Part shown: one piece after another, positions 52,587 through 63,933 of the stretch
Layout of the letters: the number at the start of each line of letters is the position of its first letter
Position numbering within the stretch: position 1 is the first letter of the stretch
Source: Promicromonospora iranensis
Lineage (GTDB): Bacteria > Actinomycetota > Actinomycetes > Actinomycetales > Cellulomonadaceae
Length of the DNA stretch: 64,000 bases
NCBI RefSeq assembly: GCF_028994775.1
Contig: NZ_JAJQMN010000012.1
Span: 19,386-83,385, forward strand
Reading direction: 5' to 3'
Translations under genes and position numbers: made by a program
The notes under the pieces: generated by a model
The model's input: only the letters and a program-made list of their open reading frames with translations
Databases searched by the model: none
What the model was told of the DNA's origin: nothing

Positions 52587-54692
52587 GTGAACGCTTTCGA
52601 CCCCGTGCTGAAGCCCCTGGAGTGGTCGGAGCTCGACGAGCGAGCGGTCAAGGCCATCAAGGCACTGGCTGCGGACGCCGTCGAGAAGGTGGGCAACGGA
52701 CATCCCGGAACCGCGATCTCGCTCGCTCCGGCCGCGTACCTCCTCTTCCAGAAGGCCATGCGCCACGACCCGTCCGACCCCGACTGGCTGGGCCGCGACC
52801 GGTTCGTGCTGAGCGCCGGCCACTCGTCGCTGACGATCTACCTCCAGCTCTTCCTCGCCGGCTACGGCCTCGAGATGGACGACATCGCCGCGCTGCGCAC
52901 CTGGGGCTCCAAGACCCCCGGTCACCCCGAGTACCGCCACACCGAGGGTGTCGAGATCACCACCGGCCCGCTGGGCCAGGGCCTCGCGTCCGCCGTCGGC
53001 ATGGCGATGGCCTCCCGCCGCGAGCGCGGCCTGCTCGACCCCGCCGCCGCACCGGGTGAGTCGCCGTTCGACCACCACGTGTACGTCATCGCGTCCGACG
53101 GCGACCTGCAGGAGGGCGTGACCTCCGAGGCCTCGTCGCTCGCGGGCCACCAGCAGCTCGGCAACCTGATCCTGATCTGGGACGACAACAAGATCTCGAT
53201 CGAGGACGACACCAACATCGCGTTCACCGAGGACGTCCTGAAGCGCTACGAGGCCTACGGCTGGCACACCCAGCGCGTGGACTGGACGTCGGGCGGCGAG
53301 GGCTACGCGGAGGACACCGACGCGCTGGCTGCCGCGCTCGACGCCGCCAAGGCGGAGACGGGCAAGCCCTCGATCATCGCGCTGCGCACGATCATCGGCT
53401 GGCCCGCGCCCACGAAGCAGAACACGGGCGGCATCCACGGCTCGGCCATGGGCACCGACGAGGTCAAGGGCCTCAAGTCCGCGCTCGGGCTCGACCCCGA
53501 GGCGACCTTCGCGATCGACGACGAGGTGCTGTCCTACACGCGCTCCGTCGCTGAGCGCCAGGCCGACGAGCGGAAGGCGTGGGAGTCGGCCTTCGCCGCA
53601 TGGAAGGATGCCAACCCCCAGCAGGCGGCACTCCTGGAGCGGCTGCGGGCCCACGAGCTGCCCGAGGACTGGGCGAGCTCCCTGCCCGAGTTCGAGGCCA
53701 GCGAGAAGGGCGTGGCTACCCGCGCGGCGTCGGGCAAGGTGCTGAACGCCCTGGCGGACGTGCTGCCCGAGCTGTGGGGCGGCTCCGCCGACCTGGCCGG
53801 CTCCAACAACACGACGATGGACAACGTGCCGTCGTTCGTGCCTGCCGAGCACGCCACCAAGAAGTTCCCGGGCAACGAGTACGGCCGCACGCTGCACTTC
53901 GGCATCCGCGAGCACGGCATGGGCTCGATCCTCAACGGCATCGTCCTGCACGGCCTGACCCGCCCCTACGGCGGCACGTTCCTGCAGTTCGCCGACTACA
54001 TGCGTGCGTCGGTGCGCCTGGCGGCACTGATGAGCATCCCCACCACGTTCGTCTGGACGCACGACTCGATCGGCCTCGGCGAGGACGGCCCGACCCACCA
54101 GCCGGTCGAGCACCTCGCGGCGCTGCGGGCCATCCCGAACCTCGACGTCGTCCGCCCGGCGGACGCGAACGAGACCGCCTGGGCGTGGCGCGGCATCCTC
54201 GAGAACCGCGACAACCCGGCCGGCCTGGTGCTGACCCGGCAGAACGTGCCCACCTACCCGCGCGGCACCGACGGCTTCGCCGCCGCCGAGGGCACGCTCA
54301 AGGGCGCCTACACCCTCCTGGACACCGACGGCACGCCGGACGTCGTCCTCGTGGGCACCGGCTCGGAGGTCCAGCTCGCCGTCGAGGCCCGCGAGATCCT
54401 CGCGGCCGACGGCGTCCGGGCCCGGGTGGTCTCGATGCCCTCGCTCGAGTGGTTCAACAAGCAGGACGACGCCTACCGCGAGTCGGTCATCCCGTCCGGT
54501 GTGAAGGCGCGCGTCTCGGTCGAGGCAGGCGTGGCGCAGGGCTGGCGCGAGATCGTCGGCGACGCCGGCCGCATCGTCTCGCTCGAGCACTACGGCGCAT
54601 CGGCCGACTACAAGACGCTCTACGCCGAGTACGGCATCACGGCCGAGGCTGTCGCCCAGGCCGCCAAGGAGTCGATCGAGGCGGCGTCCTGA
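52587..54692 (+). CDS. tkt: Transketolase
   Basis: This enzyme moves two-carbon units between pentose phosphate sugars using thiamine diphosphate. The 701 residues show the cofactor motif from [18 protein letters not shown] to [13 protein letters not shown], the catalytic glutamate segment [15 protein letters not shown] and the conserved [11 protein letters not shown] start. It starts at a GTG. It is the first gene of tkt-tal-zwf-opcA-pgl. Confidence 0.96.
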   Translation: MNAFDPVLKPLEWSELDERAVKAIKALAADAVEKVGNGHPGTAISLAPAAYLLFQKAMRHDPSDPDWLGRDRFVLSAGHSSLTIYLQLFLAGYGLEMDDIAALRTWGSKTPGHPEYRHTEGVEITTGPLGQGLASAVGMAMASRRERGLLDPAAAPGESPFDHHVYVIASDGDLQEGVTSEASSLAGHQQLGNLILIWDDNKISIEDDTNIAFTEDVLKRYEAYGWHTQRVDWTSGGEGYAEDTDALAAALDAAKAETGKPSIIALRTIIGWPAPTKQNTGGIHGSAMGTDEVKGLKSALGLDPEATFAIDDEVLSYTRSVAERQADERKAWESAFAAWKDANPQQAALLERLRAHELPEDWASSLPEFEASEKGVATRAASGKVLNALADVLPELWGGSADLAGSNNTTMDNVPSFVPAEHATKKFPGNEYGRTLHFGIREHGMGSILNGIVLHGLTRPYGGTFLQFADYMRASVRLAALMSIPTTFVWTHDSIGLGEDGPTHQPVEHLAALRAIPNLDVVRPADANETAWAWRGILENRDNPAGLVLTRQNVPTYPRGTDGFAAAEGTLKGAYTLLDTDGTPDVVLVGTGSEVQLAVEAREILAADGVRARVVSMPSLEWFNKQDDAYRESVIPSGVKARVSVEAGVAQGWREIVGDAGRIVSLEHYGASADYKTLYAEYGITAEAVAQAAKESIEAAS

Positions 54693-54729
54693 GCCGCTCC
54701 GGATCGCGCACGGACACGAGAGGAAGGGC

Positions 54730-55905
54730 ATGATGACCGACAGCACGAACGACAGCGTCAGCGAGAACGTCAGTCCCACCCAGCGGCTGTCCGAGGCGGG
54801 TGTCGCCATCTGGCTGGACGACCTGTCCCGTGAGCGGCTGCGCACCGGCAACCTCGCCGAGCTCATCAGCACCAAGAACGTCGTCGGGGTCACGACCAAC
54901 CCGACGATCTTCGCCGCCGCCCTCGCGCAGGGCGACGCGTACGACGGCATCCTGACCGAACTGGCCGGGCCGCCGAACGGTGGCGACGTCGAGGCCGCGG
55001 TGGAGCGCATCACCACTGACGACGTCCGCGACGCCGCCGACCTGCTGCGCCCGGTCTACGACGCCACGTCCGGCGTCGACGGTCGCGTGTCCATCGAGGT
55101 GGACCCGCGGCTCGCCCGTGACACGGCGGCGACCGAGGCCACCGCCGTCCGGCTGTGGGAGACGGTCGACCGGCCGAACGTGATGATCAAGATCCCGGCC
55201 ACCGTCGAGGGTCTGCCCGCGATCACGTCGACGCTCGCCAAGGGCATCAGCGTGAACGTGACGCTGATCTTCTCGCTCCCGCGGTACCGGGCGGTGATGG
55301 ACGCCTTCCTCACCGGCCTCGAGCAGGCCCGGGAAGCGGGTCACGACCTGTCCGTCATCGGCTCGGTCGCGTCGTTCTTCGTGTCCCGTGTGGACGCGGA
55401 GGTCGACAAGCGCCTGAAGGCGATCGGCACCGACGAGGCGCTCGCGCTGCGGGGCCAGGCGGCCATCGCGAACGCCCGGCTCGCCTTCGCCGCGTATGAA
55501 GACGTCTTCGCCACTGATGACACAGGGCGGTGGGCGGCGCTCCAGGCCGCCGGTGCCAAGCCGCAGCGCCCGCTGTGGGCGTCGACCGGTGTGAAGGACC
55601 CGAGCTACCGCGACACGATGTACGTGGACGAGCTCGTTGTGGCAGGCGTGGTCAACACCATGCCCGAGAAGACGCTCGACGCGTTCGCCGACCACGGCAT
55701 CGTGCTGGCCGACACCGTCACCGGTTCGGCCGAGCAGGCGTCGGCTGCCATCGCCGCCATCGAGGCGCAGGGGATCTCCATGGATGAGGTCACCGCACAG
55801 CTGGAGGACGAGGGCGTGACGAAGTTCGAGGTCAGCTGGGACGAGCTGTTGACCACCACCAAGGCCGGTCTCGACGCCGCAGGCGCAGGGACCGGCAACC
55901 GGTGA
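54730..55905 (+). CDS. tal: Transaldolase
   Basis: This enzyme moves a dihydroxyacetone unit between sugar phosphates. The 391-residue product is the long actinobacterial type, with [18 protein letters not shown] and the Schiff-base lysine at about residue 154 ([14 protein letters not shown]). A GAGAGGAAGG site precedes two tandem ATG codons. Its TGA overlaps the GTG of zwf (GTGA). Confidence 0.95.
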   Translation: MMTDSTNDSVSENVSPTQRLSEAGVAIWLDDLSRERLRTGNLAELISTKNVVGVTTNPTIFAAALAQGDAYDGILTELAGPPNGGDVEAAVERITTDDVRDAADLLRPVYDATSGVDGRVSIEVDPRLARDTAATEATAVRLWETVDRPNVMIKIPATVEGLPAITSTLAKGISVNVTLIFSLPRYRAVMDAFLTGLEQAREAGHDLSVIGSVASFFVSRVDAEVDKRLKAIGTDEALALRGQAAIANARLAFAAYEDVFATDDTGRWAALQAAGAKPQRPLWASTGVKDPSYRDTMYVDELVVAGVVNTMPEKTLDAFADHGIVLADTVTGSAEQASAAIAAIEAQGISMDEVTAQLEDEGVTKFEVSWDELLTTTKAGLDAAGAGTGNR

Positions 55906-57464
55906 GGCCCGCGAAGATCGCGCAGGGGGTCAACCCCCTGCGCGACCCCCTCGACCTCCGGCTGCCGCGCATCGCGGGGCCCAGCGGTCTGGTCATCTTC
56001 GGTGTGACGGGCGACCTGTCGCGCAAGAAGCTCATGCCCGCCGTCTACGACCTCGCCAACCGTGGCCTCCTGCCGCCCGGGTTCGCCCTGACGGGCTTCG
56101 CCCGGCGCGAGTGGGAGGACCAGGACTTCGCGCAGGTGGTGCACGACGCCGTCAAGGAGTACGCGCGCACCCCCTTCCGGGAGGCGACATGGCGCCAGCT
56201 CGCCGAGGGCATCCGCTTCGTGCAGGGCTCGTTCGACGACGACGACGCGTTCGACCGTCTTCGGCAGACCGTCGAGACCCTGGACAAGGAGCGCGGCACC
56301 GGCGGCAACCACGCGTTCTACCTGTCGGTCCCGCCCTCGGCGTTCCCCGTCGTGTGCGAGCAGCTCTCGAAGCACGGGCTCTCGCGCCCCGACAACGACG
56401 CGGACGGTGACGGCGTCAACGCCTGGCGCCGCGTGGTCATCGAGAAGCCGTTCGGGCACGACCTGGCCAGCGCCAAGGAGCTCGACGCGGTGGTGTCGAA
56501 GGTCTTCGACCAGGACTCGGTGTTCCGCATCGACCACTACCTGGGCAAGGAGACCGTCCAGAACCTGCTGGCGCTGCGCTTCGCGAACACGATGTTCGAG
56601 CCCATCTGGAACTCGAACTACGTGGACCACGTGCAGATCACCATGGCCGAGGACATCGGCATCGGGGGCCGCGCCGGGTACTACGACGGGATCGGCGCCG
56701 CGCGCGACGTCATCCAGAACCACCTGATCCAGCTGCTGGCCCTGGTGGCGATGGAGGAGCCCGTGAACTTCGACGCCGCCGAGCTGCGTGCCGAGAAGAT
56801 CAAGGTGCTCTCCTCCGTCCGACTGCCCTCCGACCTCGGCAAGCACACCGCGCGCGGTCAGTACGAAGCCGGCTGGCAGGGTGGCGACCAGGTGCCGGGC
56901 TTCCTCGACGAGGACGGCATCGCGAAGGACTCCGCCACGGAGACCTTCGCCGCGGTCCGGGTCGACGTCGACAACCGCCGCTGGGCGGGCGTCCCGTTCT
57001 ACCTGCGGCACGGCAAGCGTCTGGGCCGGCGGGTCACCGAGGTGGCGGTGGTGTTCAAGAAGGCGCCGCACCTGCCGTTCGAGTCGTCGCTGACGTCCGA
57101 GCTCGGCAACAACGCCCTGGTCATCCGTGTGCAGCCCGACGAGGGTGTCACCATGCGGTTCGGCGCCAAGGTGCCGGGCACCGCCATGCAGGTGCGCGAC
57201 GTGACGATGGACTTCGGGTACGGGCACTCGTTCACCGAGTCCTCCCCCGAGGCCTACGAGCGGCTCATCCTCGACGTGCTGCTCGGCGACCCGCCGCTGT
57301 TCCCGACGCGCGAGGAGGTCGAGCTCTCGTGGAAGATCCTCGACCCGATCACGTCGTACTGGGCACGGAAGGGCAAGCCCGAGCCGTACGCGTCGGGCAC
57401 CTGGGGCCCGCCGTCGGCCGACGCCATGATGGAGCGCGACGGCCGCAGCTGGAGGCGACCCTGA
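55902..57464 (+). CDS. zwf: Glucose-6-phosphate 1-dehydrogenase
   Basis: This is the first enzyme of the oxidative pentose phosphate pathway. The 520 residues show the NADP-binding [20 protein letters not shown] and the substrate/catalytic motif [13 protein letters not shown]. It is translationally coupled to tal and is followed by opcA, its allosteric partner. Confidence 0.96.
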   Translation: MRPAKIAQGVNPLRDPLDLRLPRIAGPSGLVIFGVTGDLSRKKLMPAVYDLANRGLLPPGFALTGFARREWEDQDFAQVVHDAVKEYARTPFREATWRQLAEGIRFVQGSFDDDDAFDRLRQTVETLDKERGTGGNHAFYLSVPPSAFPVVCEQLSKHGLSRPDNDADGDGVNAWRRVVIEKPFGHDLASAKELDAVVSKVFDQDSVFRIDHYLGKETVQNLLALRFANTMFEPIWNSNYVDHVQITMAEDIGIGGRAGYYDGIGAARDVIQNHLIQLLALVAMEEPVNFDAAELRAEKIKVLSSVRLPSDLGKHTARGQYEAGWQGGDQVPGFLDEDGIAKDSATETFAAVRVDVDNRRWAGVPFYLRHGKRLGRRVTEVAVVFKKAPHLPFESSLTSELGNNALVIRVQPDEGVTMRFGAKVPGTAMQVRDVTMDFGYGHSFTESSPEAYERLILDVLLGDPPLFPTREEVELSWKILDPITSYWARKGKPEPYASGTWGPPSADAMMERDGRSWRRP

Positions 57465-57514
57465 TGACACCGCCAGCCGACACGCCCTCCGGAGAGGTGA
57501 GGACAGCCGCATGA
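57464..57514 (+). CDS. 16-codon open frame coupling zwf to opcA
   Basis: An ATG overlaps the zwf stop (TGATG) and the frame ([16 protein letters not shown]) ends with a TGA overlapping the opcA ATG (ATGA), so it fills the gap exactly. It may be a coupling leader or a chance frame. The opcA ribosome site (GGAGAGG) lies inside it. Confidence 0.25.
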   Translation: MTPPADTPSGEVRTAA

Positions 57515-58440
57515 TCATCGACATGCCGGACACCACGACCAACCAGGTCAACAAGCGTCTGGTCCGCCTGCGTGACGAGGGCGGGGCCGTGGCCCTGGGC
57601 CGCGTGCTCACCCTCGTGGTGCTGGCCGACGAGCAGGACGTCGAGGAGTCGGTGGAGGCCGCGAACGACGCGAGCCGTGAGCACCCGTGCCGGGTCATCG
57701 TGGTCGCCCCGGCGAAGCACGGCTCCGAGTCCCGTCTCGACGCGCAGATCCGGGTGGGCGGTGACGCCGGCGCCTCCGAGGTGGTGGTGCTGCGCGCCTT
57801 CGGCCCGCTCCTGGAGCGGACCGACACCCTGGTGATGCCGCTCCTGCTGCCCGACGCGCCGATCGTGGCCTGGTGGCCCCGTGAGGCGCCGGCGGTGCCG
57901 TCGCAGGACCCGGTGGGCGCCATGGCGGCCCGCCGGATCATCGACAGCACCACCGCCAAGAACCCGGTGGAGATGCTCGAGACCCTCAGCGGGTCGTACG
58001 CACCCGGTGACACCGACCTGGCGTGGGCCCGCGTCACCCTGTGGCGGGCGCTCATCGCGGCGGCCGTCGAGCAGCCGCCGTTCGAGCCGGTGCTGTCCGT
58101 GACGGTCGAAGGGCAGAAGCGGCACACGTCGCTCGACCTGCTCGCCGGCTGGCTCGGCGCCCGGCTGCACTGCCCGGCCGAGGTCGTGCGCACCGACAGC
58201 GACGACGCGATCACCCGGGTGACGCTGGAGCGCAAGAGCGGGCCGATCGTGCTCGACCGGCCGGACGGCCGCACCGTCACGATCACGCAGCCGGGCAAGC
58301 CCGCCCGGCGGATCGCCCTGCCGATCCGGGCGCTCAACGAGGCCCTCATCGAGGAGCTGCGCCGGCTCGACCCGGACGAGATCTTCGAGGAGACGCTCAT
58401 GCGCGGCCTCAAGCAGGTCACCACGCGGACGGCGGCCTGA
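57511..58440 (+). CDS. opcA: OpcA, glucose-6-phosphate dehydrogenase assembly protein
   Basis: OpcA assists assembly or activation of Zwf in actinomycetes and cyanobacteria. The 309 residues match the family, with ALGRVLTLVVLADEQDVEES, PDAPIVAWWPREAP and the TLWRALIAAAVEQPPFEPV region. The ATG at 57511 follows GGAGAGG, and its stop overlaps the pgl start. Confidence 0.93.
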   Translation: MIIDMPDTTTNQVNKRLVRLRDEGGAVALGRVLTLVVLADEQDVEESVEAANDASREHPCRVIVVAPAKHGSESRLDAQIRVGGDAGASEVVVLRAFGPLLERTDTLVMPLLLPDAPIVAWWPREAPAVPSQDPVGAMAARRIIDSTTAKNPVEMLETLSGSYAPGDTDLAWARVTLWRALIAAAVEQPPFEPVLSVTVEGQKRHTSLDLLAGWLGARLHCPAEVVRTDSDDAITRVTLERKSGPIVLDRPDGRTVTITQPGKPARRIALPIRALNEALIEELRRLDPDEIFEETLMRGLKQVTTRTAA

Positions 58441-59291
58441 TGTCCGGGTCGGCGGCTGGGCAGACGGTTGGGCAGACGGCGGGGGTGCGGCTCGTCGTCG
58501 TGCACCCCGACAAGGAGGTGCTCGCGCAGGCCGCCGCCGCGCGGCTGCTCACGCGGCTGCTCGACGTGCAGTCGGTCCGCTCCCCCGTGCACGTCGTGCT
58601 CACCGGTGGTTCGGTGGGCATCGCGACGCTCGCGGCGGTGGCCGCGAGCCCGCTCGTGCCGGCCGTCGACTGGTCGGGCGTGCACCTCTGGTGGGGCGAC
58701 GAGCGGTTCCTGCCGGACGGCGACCCGGACCGCAACGAGACCCAGGCGCGGGAGGCCCTGCTCGACGGTCTGGTCGCCGGGCACGGGCTCCCCGCGGCCA
58801 ACGTCCACCCCATGCCGGGGCCGACGTCGGTGGCCACGCCCGAGGAGGGTGCGGCCGTGTACGCCGAGCTCCTCCGCGAGCACGCGGGCACGCGTTCGGG
58901 CGGGCCCACGGAAGAGCAGGTGCAGGCGGACGTGCGGAGCGAGGAGACCGTCCCGGTCCCGGCGTTCGACGTCCTGCTGCTCGGTATGGGTCCCGACGGG
59001 CACGTCGCCTCCCTGTTCCCCGGCCATGACGGTCTGGCCGCGCAGGGCACCACGACAGGCGTGCACGGTTCGCCCAAGCCACCGCCGGAGCGCGTCTCGC
59101 TCACGTTCGACGCGATCCGGTCCGCCCGCGAGGTGTGGGTCGTCGCGGCGGGCGCCGAGAAGGCGGAGCAGGTGGCGGCCGCGCTGGCCGACGGGCCGGT
59201 CGAGGAGGTGCCCGCAGCGGGCGCCGTCGGGCAGGCTCGCACGCTGTGGCTGCTGGACGTGGAAGCGGCCGGCCTCACCTCGCCGAAGTAG
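58440..59291 (+). CDS. pgl: 6-phosphogluconolactonase
   Basis: This enzyme hydrolyses 6-phosphogluconolactone, the Zwf product. The 283-residue protein shows LTGGSVGIATLAAVA, LWWGDERFLPDGDPDRN and LLLGMGPDGHVASLFPGHD, the usual Pgl motifs. The ATG overlaps the opcA TGA (TGATG). The sequence between the second and third motifs is a little longer than usual. Confidence 0.95.
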   Translation: MSGSAAGQTVGQTAGVRLVVVHPDKEVLAQAAAARLLTRLLDVQSVRSPVHVVLTGGSVGIATLAAVAASPLVPAVDWSGVHLWWGDERFLPDGDPDRNETQAREALLDGLVAGHGLPAANVHPMPGPTSVATPEEGAAVYAELLREHAGTRSGGPTEEQVQADVRSEETVPVPAFDVLLLGMGPDGHVASLFPGHDGLAAQGTTTGVHGSPKPPPERVSLTFDAIRSAREVWVVAAGAEKAEQVAAALADGPVEEVPAAGAVGQARTLWLLDVEAAGLTSPK

Positions 59292-59333
59292 CACGCGAGC
59301 GGCAAGGTAGGGCGCGAGCGACCAGAGCCCTGG

Positions 59334-59363
59334 CACAGCAGTGTCACAGCAGTGTCACAGCAG
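59334..59363. repeat. 11-bp tandem units after pgl
   Basis: CACAGCAGTGT occurs twice and a third partial copy (CACAGCAG) follows, next to the terminator. Confidence 0.75.
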
Positions 59364-59370
59364 AAAAAAG

Positions 59371-59417
59371 CGGAACTGGAGCGGGACGACCCGATGGGTT
59401 GTCCCGCTCCAGTTCCG
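59371..59417 (-). terminator. Strong intrinsic terminator of rbpA, probably bidirectional
   Basis: A perfect 17-bp stem (59371-59387 with 59401-59417, sequence CGGAACTGGAGCGGGAC) has an inner ACCC/GGGT pair in its loop. On the minus strand it is followed within two bases by a T6 run, the classic pattern for rbpA. It also lies 80 nt after pgl and can stop plus-strand transcription. Confidence 0.88.
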
Positions 59418-59457
59418 TTGTGCTGGCGGTGTCTCTTCGTCGCCGGCTGAAAAACTC

Positions 59458-59820
59458 TTAGCGCACCACGCGACCGCCGCGGCGGGTTCGCAGTGCCTCC
59501 AGCGCCTCCTCGAGGAGGGCTGCGCCGTCCTCCTCGGACCGGCGCTCCTTCACGTAGGCGAGATGCGTCTTGTACGGCTCGTTCCGCACAGGAGCCGGCG
59601 GATTGACCGGATCCATCCCCGCGGGGAAGCCACAACGCGGGCAGTCCCACTGTGTGGGGGCTTCCACGTCCTCGCCGACCGAGAAGGTCGGTGCTGTCTC
59701 GTGCCCATTGGCACACCAGTAAGAAACTCGGATGCGCGGCGCAGTGTCGCCGCGCTCCGTCTCCCCGAGAGGGCCGGCGCCTACCCGGCTCCCCCGAATC
59801 GCATGACCGCCTGATGCCAC
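59458..59820 (-). CDS. rbpA: RNA polymerase-binding protein RbpA
   Basis: RbpA binds RNA polymerase and the principal sigma factors and stabilises open complexes; it is found only in actinomycetes. The 120 residues show the family start ASGGHAIRGSRVGAGPLGE, a zinc-ribbon-like core (YWCANGHETAPTF, WDCPRCGFPAG) and the basic sigma-interacting tail. It starts at a GTG after AGGGGA. It is convergent with pgl. Confidence 0.96.
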   Translation of the reverse strand: MASGGHAIRGSRVGAGPLGETERGDTAPRIRVSYWCANGHETAPTFSVGEDVEAPTQWDCPRCGFPAGMDPVNPPAPVRNEPYKTHLAYVKERRSEEDGAALLEEALEALRTRRGGRVVR

Positions 59821-59874
59821 GTCTGTCGTCCCCTCTGTGTGTGGCCGTCAGCTGCTAGGCGCTTGGCGACCGGG

Positions 59875-60117
59875 TCAGCTGACCTTCTGGATGAGCCCGA
59901 GCAGGACGATCACCACGGCCCACGTGAGGGCGAAGGAGATAGTGATGCGATTGAGGTTCCGCTCGGCAACACCGGAGGAACCGGCGCCCATCGAGATACC
60001 GCCACCGAACATGTCGGACAGTCCGCCACCCTTGCCCTTGTGGAGCAGGATGAGCATGGTGAGGAAGCCACTGGTGAGGACCAGCAGTACTTCCAGGATG
60101 ATGCGGAGCGCGTCCAC
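59875..60117 (-). CDS. secG: Preprotein translocase subunit SecG
   Basis: This small accessory of the SecYEG channel has 80 residues and two membrane helices (ILEVLLVLTSGFLTMLILL; ISFALTWAVVIVLLGLI). They are joined by the conserved HKGKGGGLSDMFGGG loop. It starts at a GTG after GAGG. It lies after tpiA, as in other actinomycetes. Confidence 0.94.
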   Translation of the reverse strand: MDALRIILEVLLVLTSGFLTMLILLHKGKGGGLSDMFGGGISMGAGSSGVAERNLNRITISFALTWAVVIVLLGLIQKVS

Positions 60118-60337
60118 GGTTCACGTCCTCGGTTGTAGGTGTGCCGGGCGTCACCCGGCGGCGGATCGGTCAAGAGTAAGCGAGACGTACCTCACAGTGC
60201 GAACCCCCTGTTCAGAGGCTTCTGGAGCCCTGAGCAGGAGTCACACCCGGAACATCACGCCCGAGCGAGGGTACCTCAGAGAGGTTGCGGGACGGTCTCG
60301 GAACCGCACGTGTCAGACGCACGGGCCCGGGACTGCG

Positions 60338-60383
60338 GGTCGAGCTTGTCGAGACCCTGGAGAGGGTCTCGACAAGCTCGACC
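60338..60383. repeat. Perfect 21-bp inverted repeat (REP-like) downstream of tpiA
   Basis: GGTCGAGCTTGTCGAGACCCT (60338-60358, quoted as GGTCGAGCTTGTCGAGACCC plus T) and its exact complement (60363-60383) are separated by only 4 nt. The core GTCGAGCTTGTCGAGAC is of a kind seen as dispersed palindromes in many actinomycetes. It lies 13 bp beyond the tpiA stop and may also act as a terminator, though no U-run follows. Confidence 0.85.
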
Positions 60384-60396
60384 GGTAGGAGGCGTC

Positions 60397-61191
60397 TCAG
60401 GCCGTGACGTGGGACTGGTAACGCGCGATCTTGGCGAACTCCTCGGGGTCGAGGCTGGCCCCGCCCACGAGCGCACCGTCGACGTCGGGCTGCGCCATGA
60501 TCTGCGCGACGTTGCCCGACTTCACGGAGCCGCCGTACAGGACGCGCACGCCGTCGGCGACGCTCGGGTCGCACAGCTCGCCGAGCACCCGGCGGATCGC
60601 GCCGCAGACCTCCTGCGCGTCCTCCGGGGTGGCGACCTCGCCGGTGCCGATGGCCCAGACGGGCTCGTAGGCGATGACGATCTTGGCGATCTGCTCGGTC
60701 GGGACGTCCGCCAGCGCGGCCTCGACCTGCGCCAGCGTGTGCGAGACCTGGTTGCCCGCCTTGCGCACCTCCAGGCCCTCGCCGACGCACAGGATCGGGG
60801 TCAGGCCGTGCGCGAAGGCGGTGCGCACCTTGGCGTTCACGACGTCGTCGGACTCCGTGTGGTACTCGCGGCGCTCCGAGTGCCCGATGACCACGTAGGT
60901 GCAGCCCAGCTTCGCGAGCATCGCACCGGAGATCTCGCCGGTGTACGCGCCCGACTCGTGCTTGGAGATGTCCTGGGCGCCGTAGACGAGCTCCAGCTTG
61001 TCGCCGTCCACGAGCGTCTGCACCGACCGCAGGTCGGTGAACGGCGGCAGCACCGCCACCTCGACCGCGTTGTAGTCGTGCTTGGCGTCCTTCAGGGACC
61101 AGGACAGCTTCTGGACCGTGCTGATCGCCTGCTGGTGGTCCAGGTTCATCTTCCAGTTGCCCGCCATCAGCGGCGTGCGGGTGGTAGCCAC
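60397..61191 (-). CDS. tpiA: Triosephosphate isomerase
   Basis: This enzyme interconverts dihydroxyacetone phosphate and glyceraldehyde-3-phosphate. The 264 residues show [11 protein letters not shown] with the catalytic Asn/Lys, [13 protein letters not shown] with the histidine, and [20 protein letters not shown] with the catalytic glutamate and the phosphate loop. It is in the gap-pgk-tpiA-secG order. Confidence 0.97.
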   Translation of the reverse strand: MATTRTPLMAGNWKMNLDHQQAISTVQKLSWSLKDAKHDYNAVEVAVLPPFTDLRSVQTLVDGDKLELVYGAQDISKHESGAYTGEISGAMLAKLGCTYVVIGHSERREYHTESDDVVNAKVRTAFAHGLTPILCVGEGLEVRKAGNQVSHTLAQVEAALADVPTEQIAKIVIAYEPVWAIGTGEVATPEDAQEVCGAIRRVLGELCDPSVADGVRVLYGGSVKSGNVAQIMAQPDVDGALVGGASLDPEEFAKIARYQSHVTA

Positions 61192-61260
61192 GTGTTTTCT
61201 TCCTTCGTTGAGAGGTACGTCAGGTCGGCAGGGGCGCGTCGGTCGGTGCCCGCGTTCGGC

Positions 61261-62460
61261 TCAGTCGGCGAGGACGGTGAGCCCGGGGAGCTCCTTGCCC
61301 TCCAGCAGCTCCAGGCTCGCGCCGCCACCGGTCGAGATGTGGCTGAACCCTGCCTCGTCGAAGCCGAGCGCGCGCACCGCCGCGGCCGAGTCGCCGCCGC
61401 CCACGATGGAGAACGCGCCGTTCGCCGTCGCGTCGATGATGCCCTGTGCCACGGCCTTGGTGCCTGCGGCGAAGGCCTCGAACTCGAAGACGCCCATGGG
61501 GCCGTTCCACGCGATGGTCTTCGCGTCGGCCAGCTTCTCGGCGAACAGCTTGCCCGACTCCGGACCGATGTCCAGGCCCATGGTGCCGTCCGGGATCGCG
61601 TCCGCGGCGACGACCTGGTGGGGCGCGTCGGCGGCGAACGAGTCGGCCGCGACGACGTCCACGGGCAGCACGATCTCGACACCGTTCTTCTCCGCGGAGT
61701 CGAGGTAGCCCTTGACCGCCTCGATCTGGTCCTCCTCCAGCAGGCTGTTGCCCACCGGCTGTCCCTTGGCCGCCAGGAACGTGAAGACCATGCCGCCGCC
61801 GATGAGCAGGCGGTCCGCCTTGGTCAGCAGGTTCGCGATGACGCCCAACTTGTCGGACACCTTCGAACCGCCGAGCACGACGGCGTAGGGCCGCTCGGGG
61901 TCGCCGGTCGCCTTCGACAGGGACTCGACCTCGCCCAGCACCAGGTCGCCGGCGGCGGCGGGCAGCACCTGCGCGACGTCGTACACCGACGCCTGCTTGC
62001 GGTGCACGACGCCGAAGCCGTCGGACACGAACGCGTCCGCGAGCTGCGCCAGCTCACCGGCGAGCTCGGCGCGCTCCGCGTCGACCTTCGAGGTCTCGCG
62101 GGCGTCGAAGCGGACGTTCTCCAGGAGGGCCACCTGGCCGTCGGCCAGGCCGTCCACCGTCGCCTTCGCCGACGGACCGACGAGGTCCTCGGCGAGCGCC
62201 ACGTCCTGCTCCAGCAGCTCGCCCAGGCGGGCGGCGACGGGCGCGAGGGAGTACTGGGGGTCCGGCGTGCCCTTGGGGCGGCCGAGGTGTGCCATCACGA
62301 CGACGCGCGCGCCGGCGTCGGTCAGCCGCTTCAGCGTCGGCAGGGCCGCACGGATGCGGCCGTCGTCGGTGATGGTGGTCCCGTCGAGCGGGACGTTGAA
62401 GTCCGAGCGGACCAGGACGCGCTTGCCGCGCAGGTCGCCGAGGGAGTCGATGGTCTTCAT
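61261..62460 (-). CDS. pgk: Phosphoglycerate kinase
   Basis: This ATP-generating glycolytic kinase has 399 residues. It shows [48 protein letters not shown] and the [16 protein letters not shown] nucleotide loop. I start at the ATG 62460, 5 nt after GGAG; an ATG two codons further up is possible. It lies between gap and tpiA. Confidence 0.97.
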   Translation of the reverse strand: MKTIDSLGDLRGKRVLVRSDFNVPLDGTTITDDGRIRAALPTLKRLTDAGARVVVMAHLGRPKGTPDPQYSLAPVAARLGELLEQDVALAEDLVGPSAKATVDGLADGQVALLENVRFDARETSKVDAERAELAGELAQLADAFVSDGFGVVHRKQASVYDVAQVLPAAAGDLVLGEVESLSKATGDPERPYAVVLGGSKVSDKLGVIANLLTKADRLLIGGGMVFTFLAAKGQPVGNSLLEEDQIEAVKGYLDSAEKNGVEIVLPVDVVAADSFAADAPHQVVAADAIPDGTMGLDIGPESGKLFAEKLADAKTIAWNGPMGVFEFEAFAAGTKAVAQGIIDATANGAFSIVGGGDSAAAVRALGFDEAGFSHISTGGGASLELLEGKELPGLTVLAD

Positions 62461-62605
62461 GAGCACTCCAGAGTGAGATCTAGCAGAGTGAGAGTTCAGC
62501 AGGGTGTGTTTCCTGTTGCCAAGGTTCCGTCACATGACGACGTCCGCGTGCGCCGGCTGGCCGATGCGCACGCGGACGTCAGGGTTCACGCTGGGAGAGA
62601 AGCCG

Positions 62606-63933
<1,328 letters not shown>

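Noticed and set aside
51237..55016. A 1259-codon minus-strand frame across ctaB, tkt and tal
   Set aside because: It overlaps tkt and tal, whose motifs are unmistakable; composition is that of a shadow frame.
55605..59336. A 1243-codon minus-strand frame opposite tal-zwf-opcA-pgl
   Set aside because: Antisense shadow of four well-identified enzymes.
60184..60337. tRNA or small RNA between secG and tpiA
   Set aside because: I looked for a T-loop GGTTC consensus and acceptor pairing and found none; only the inverted repeat is supported.
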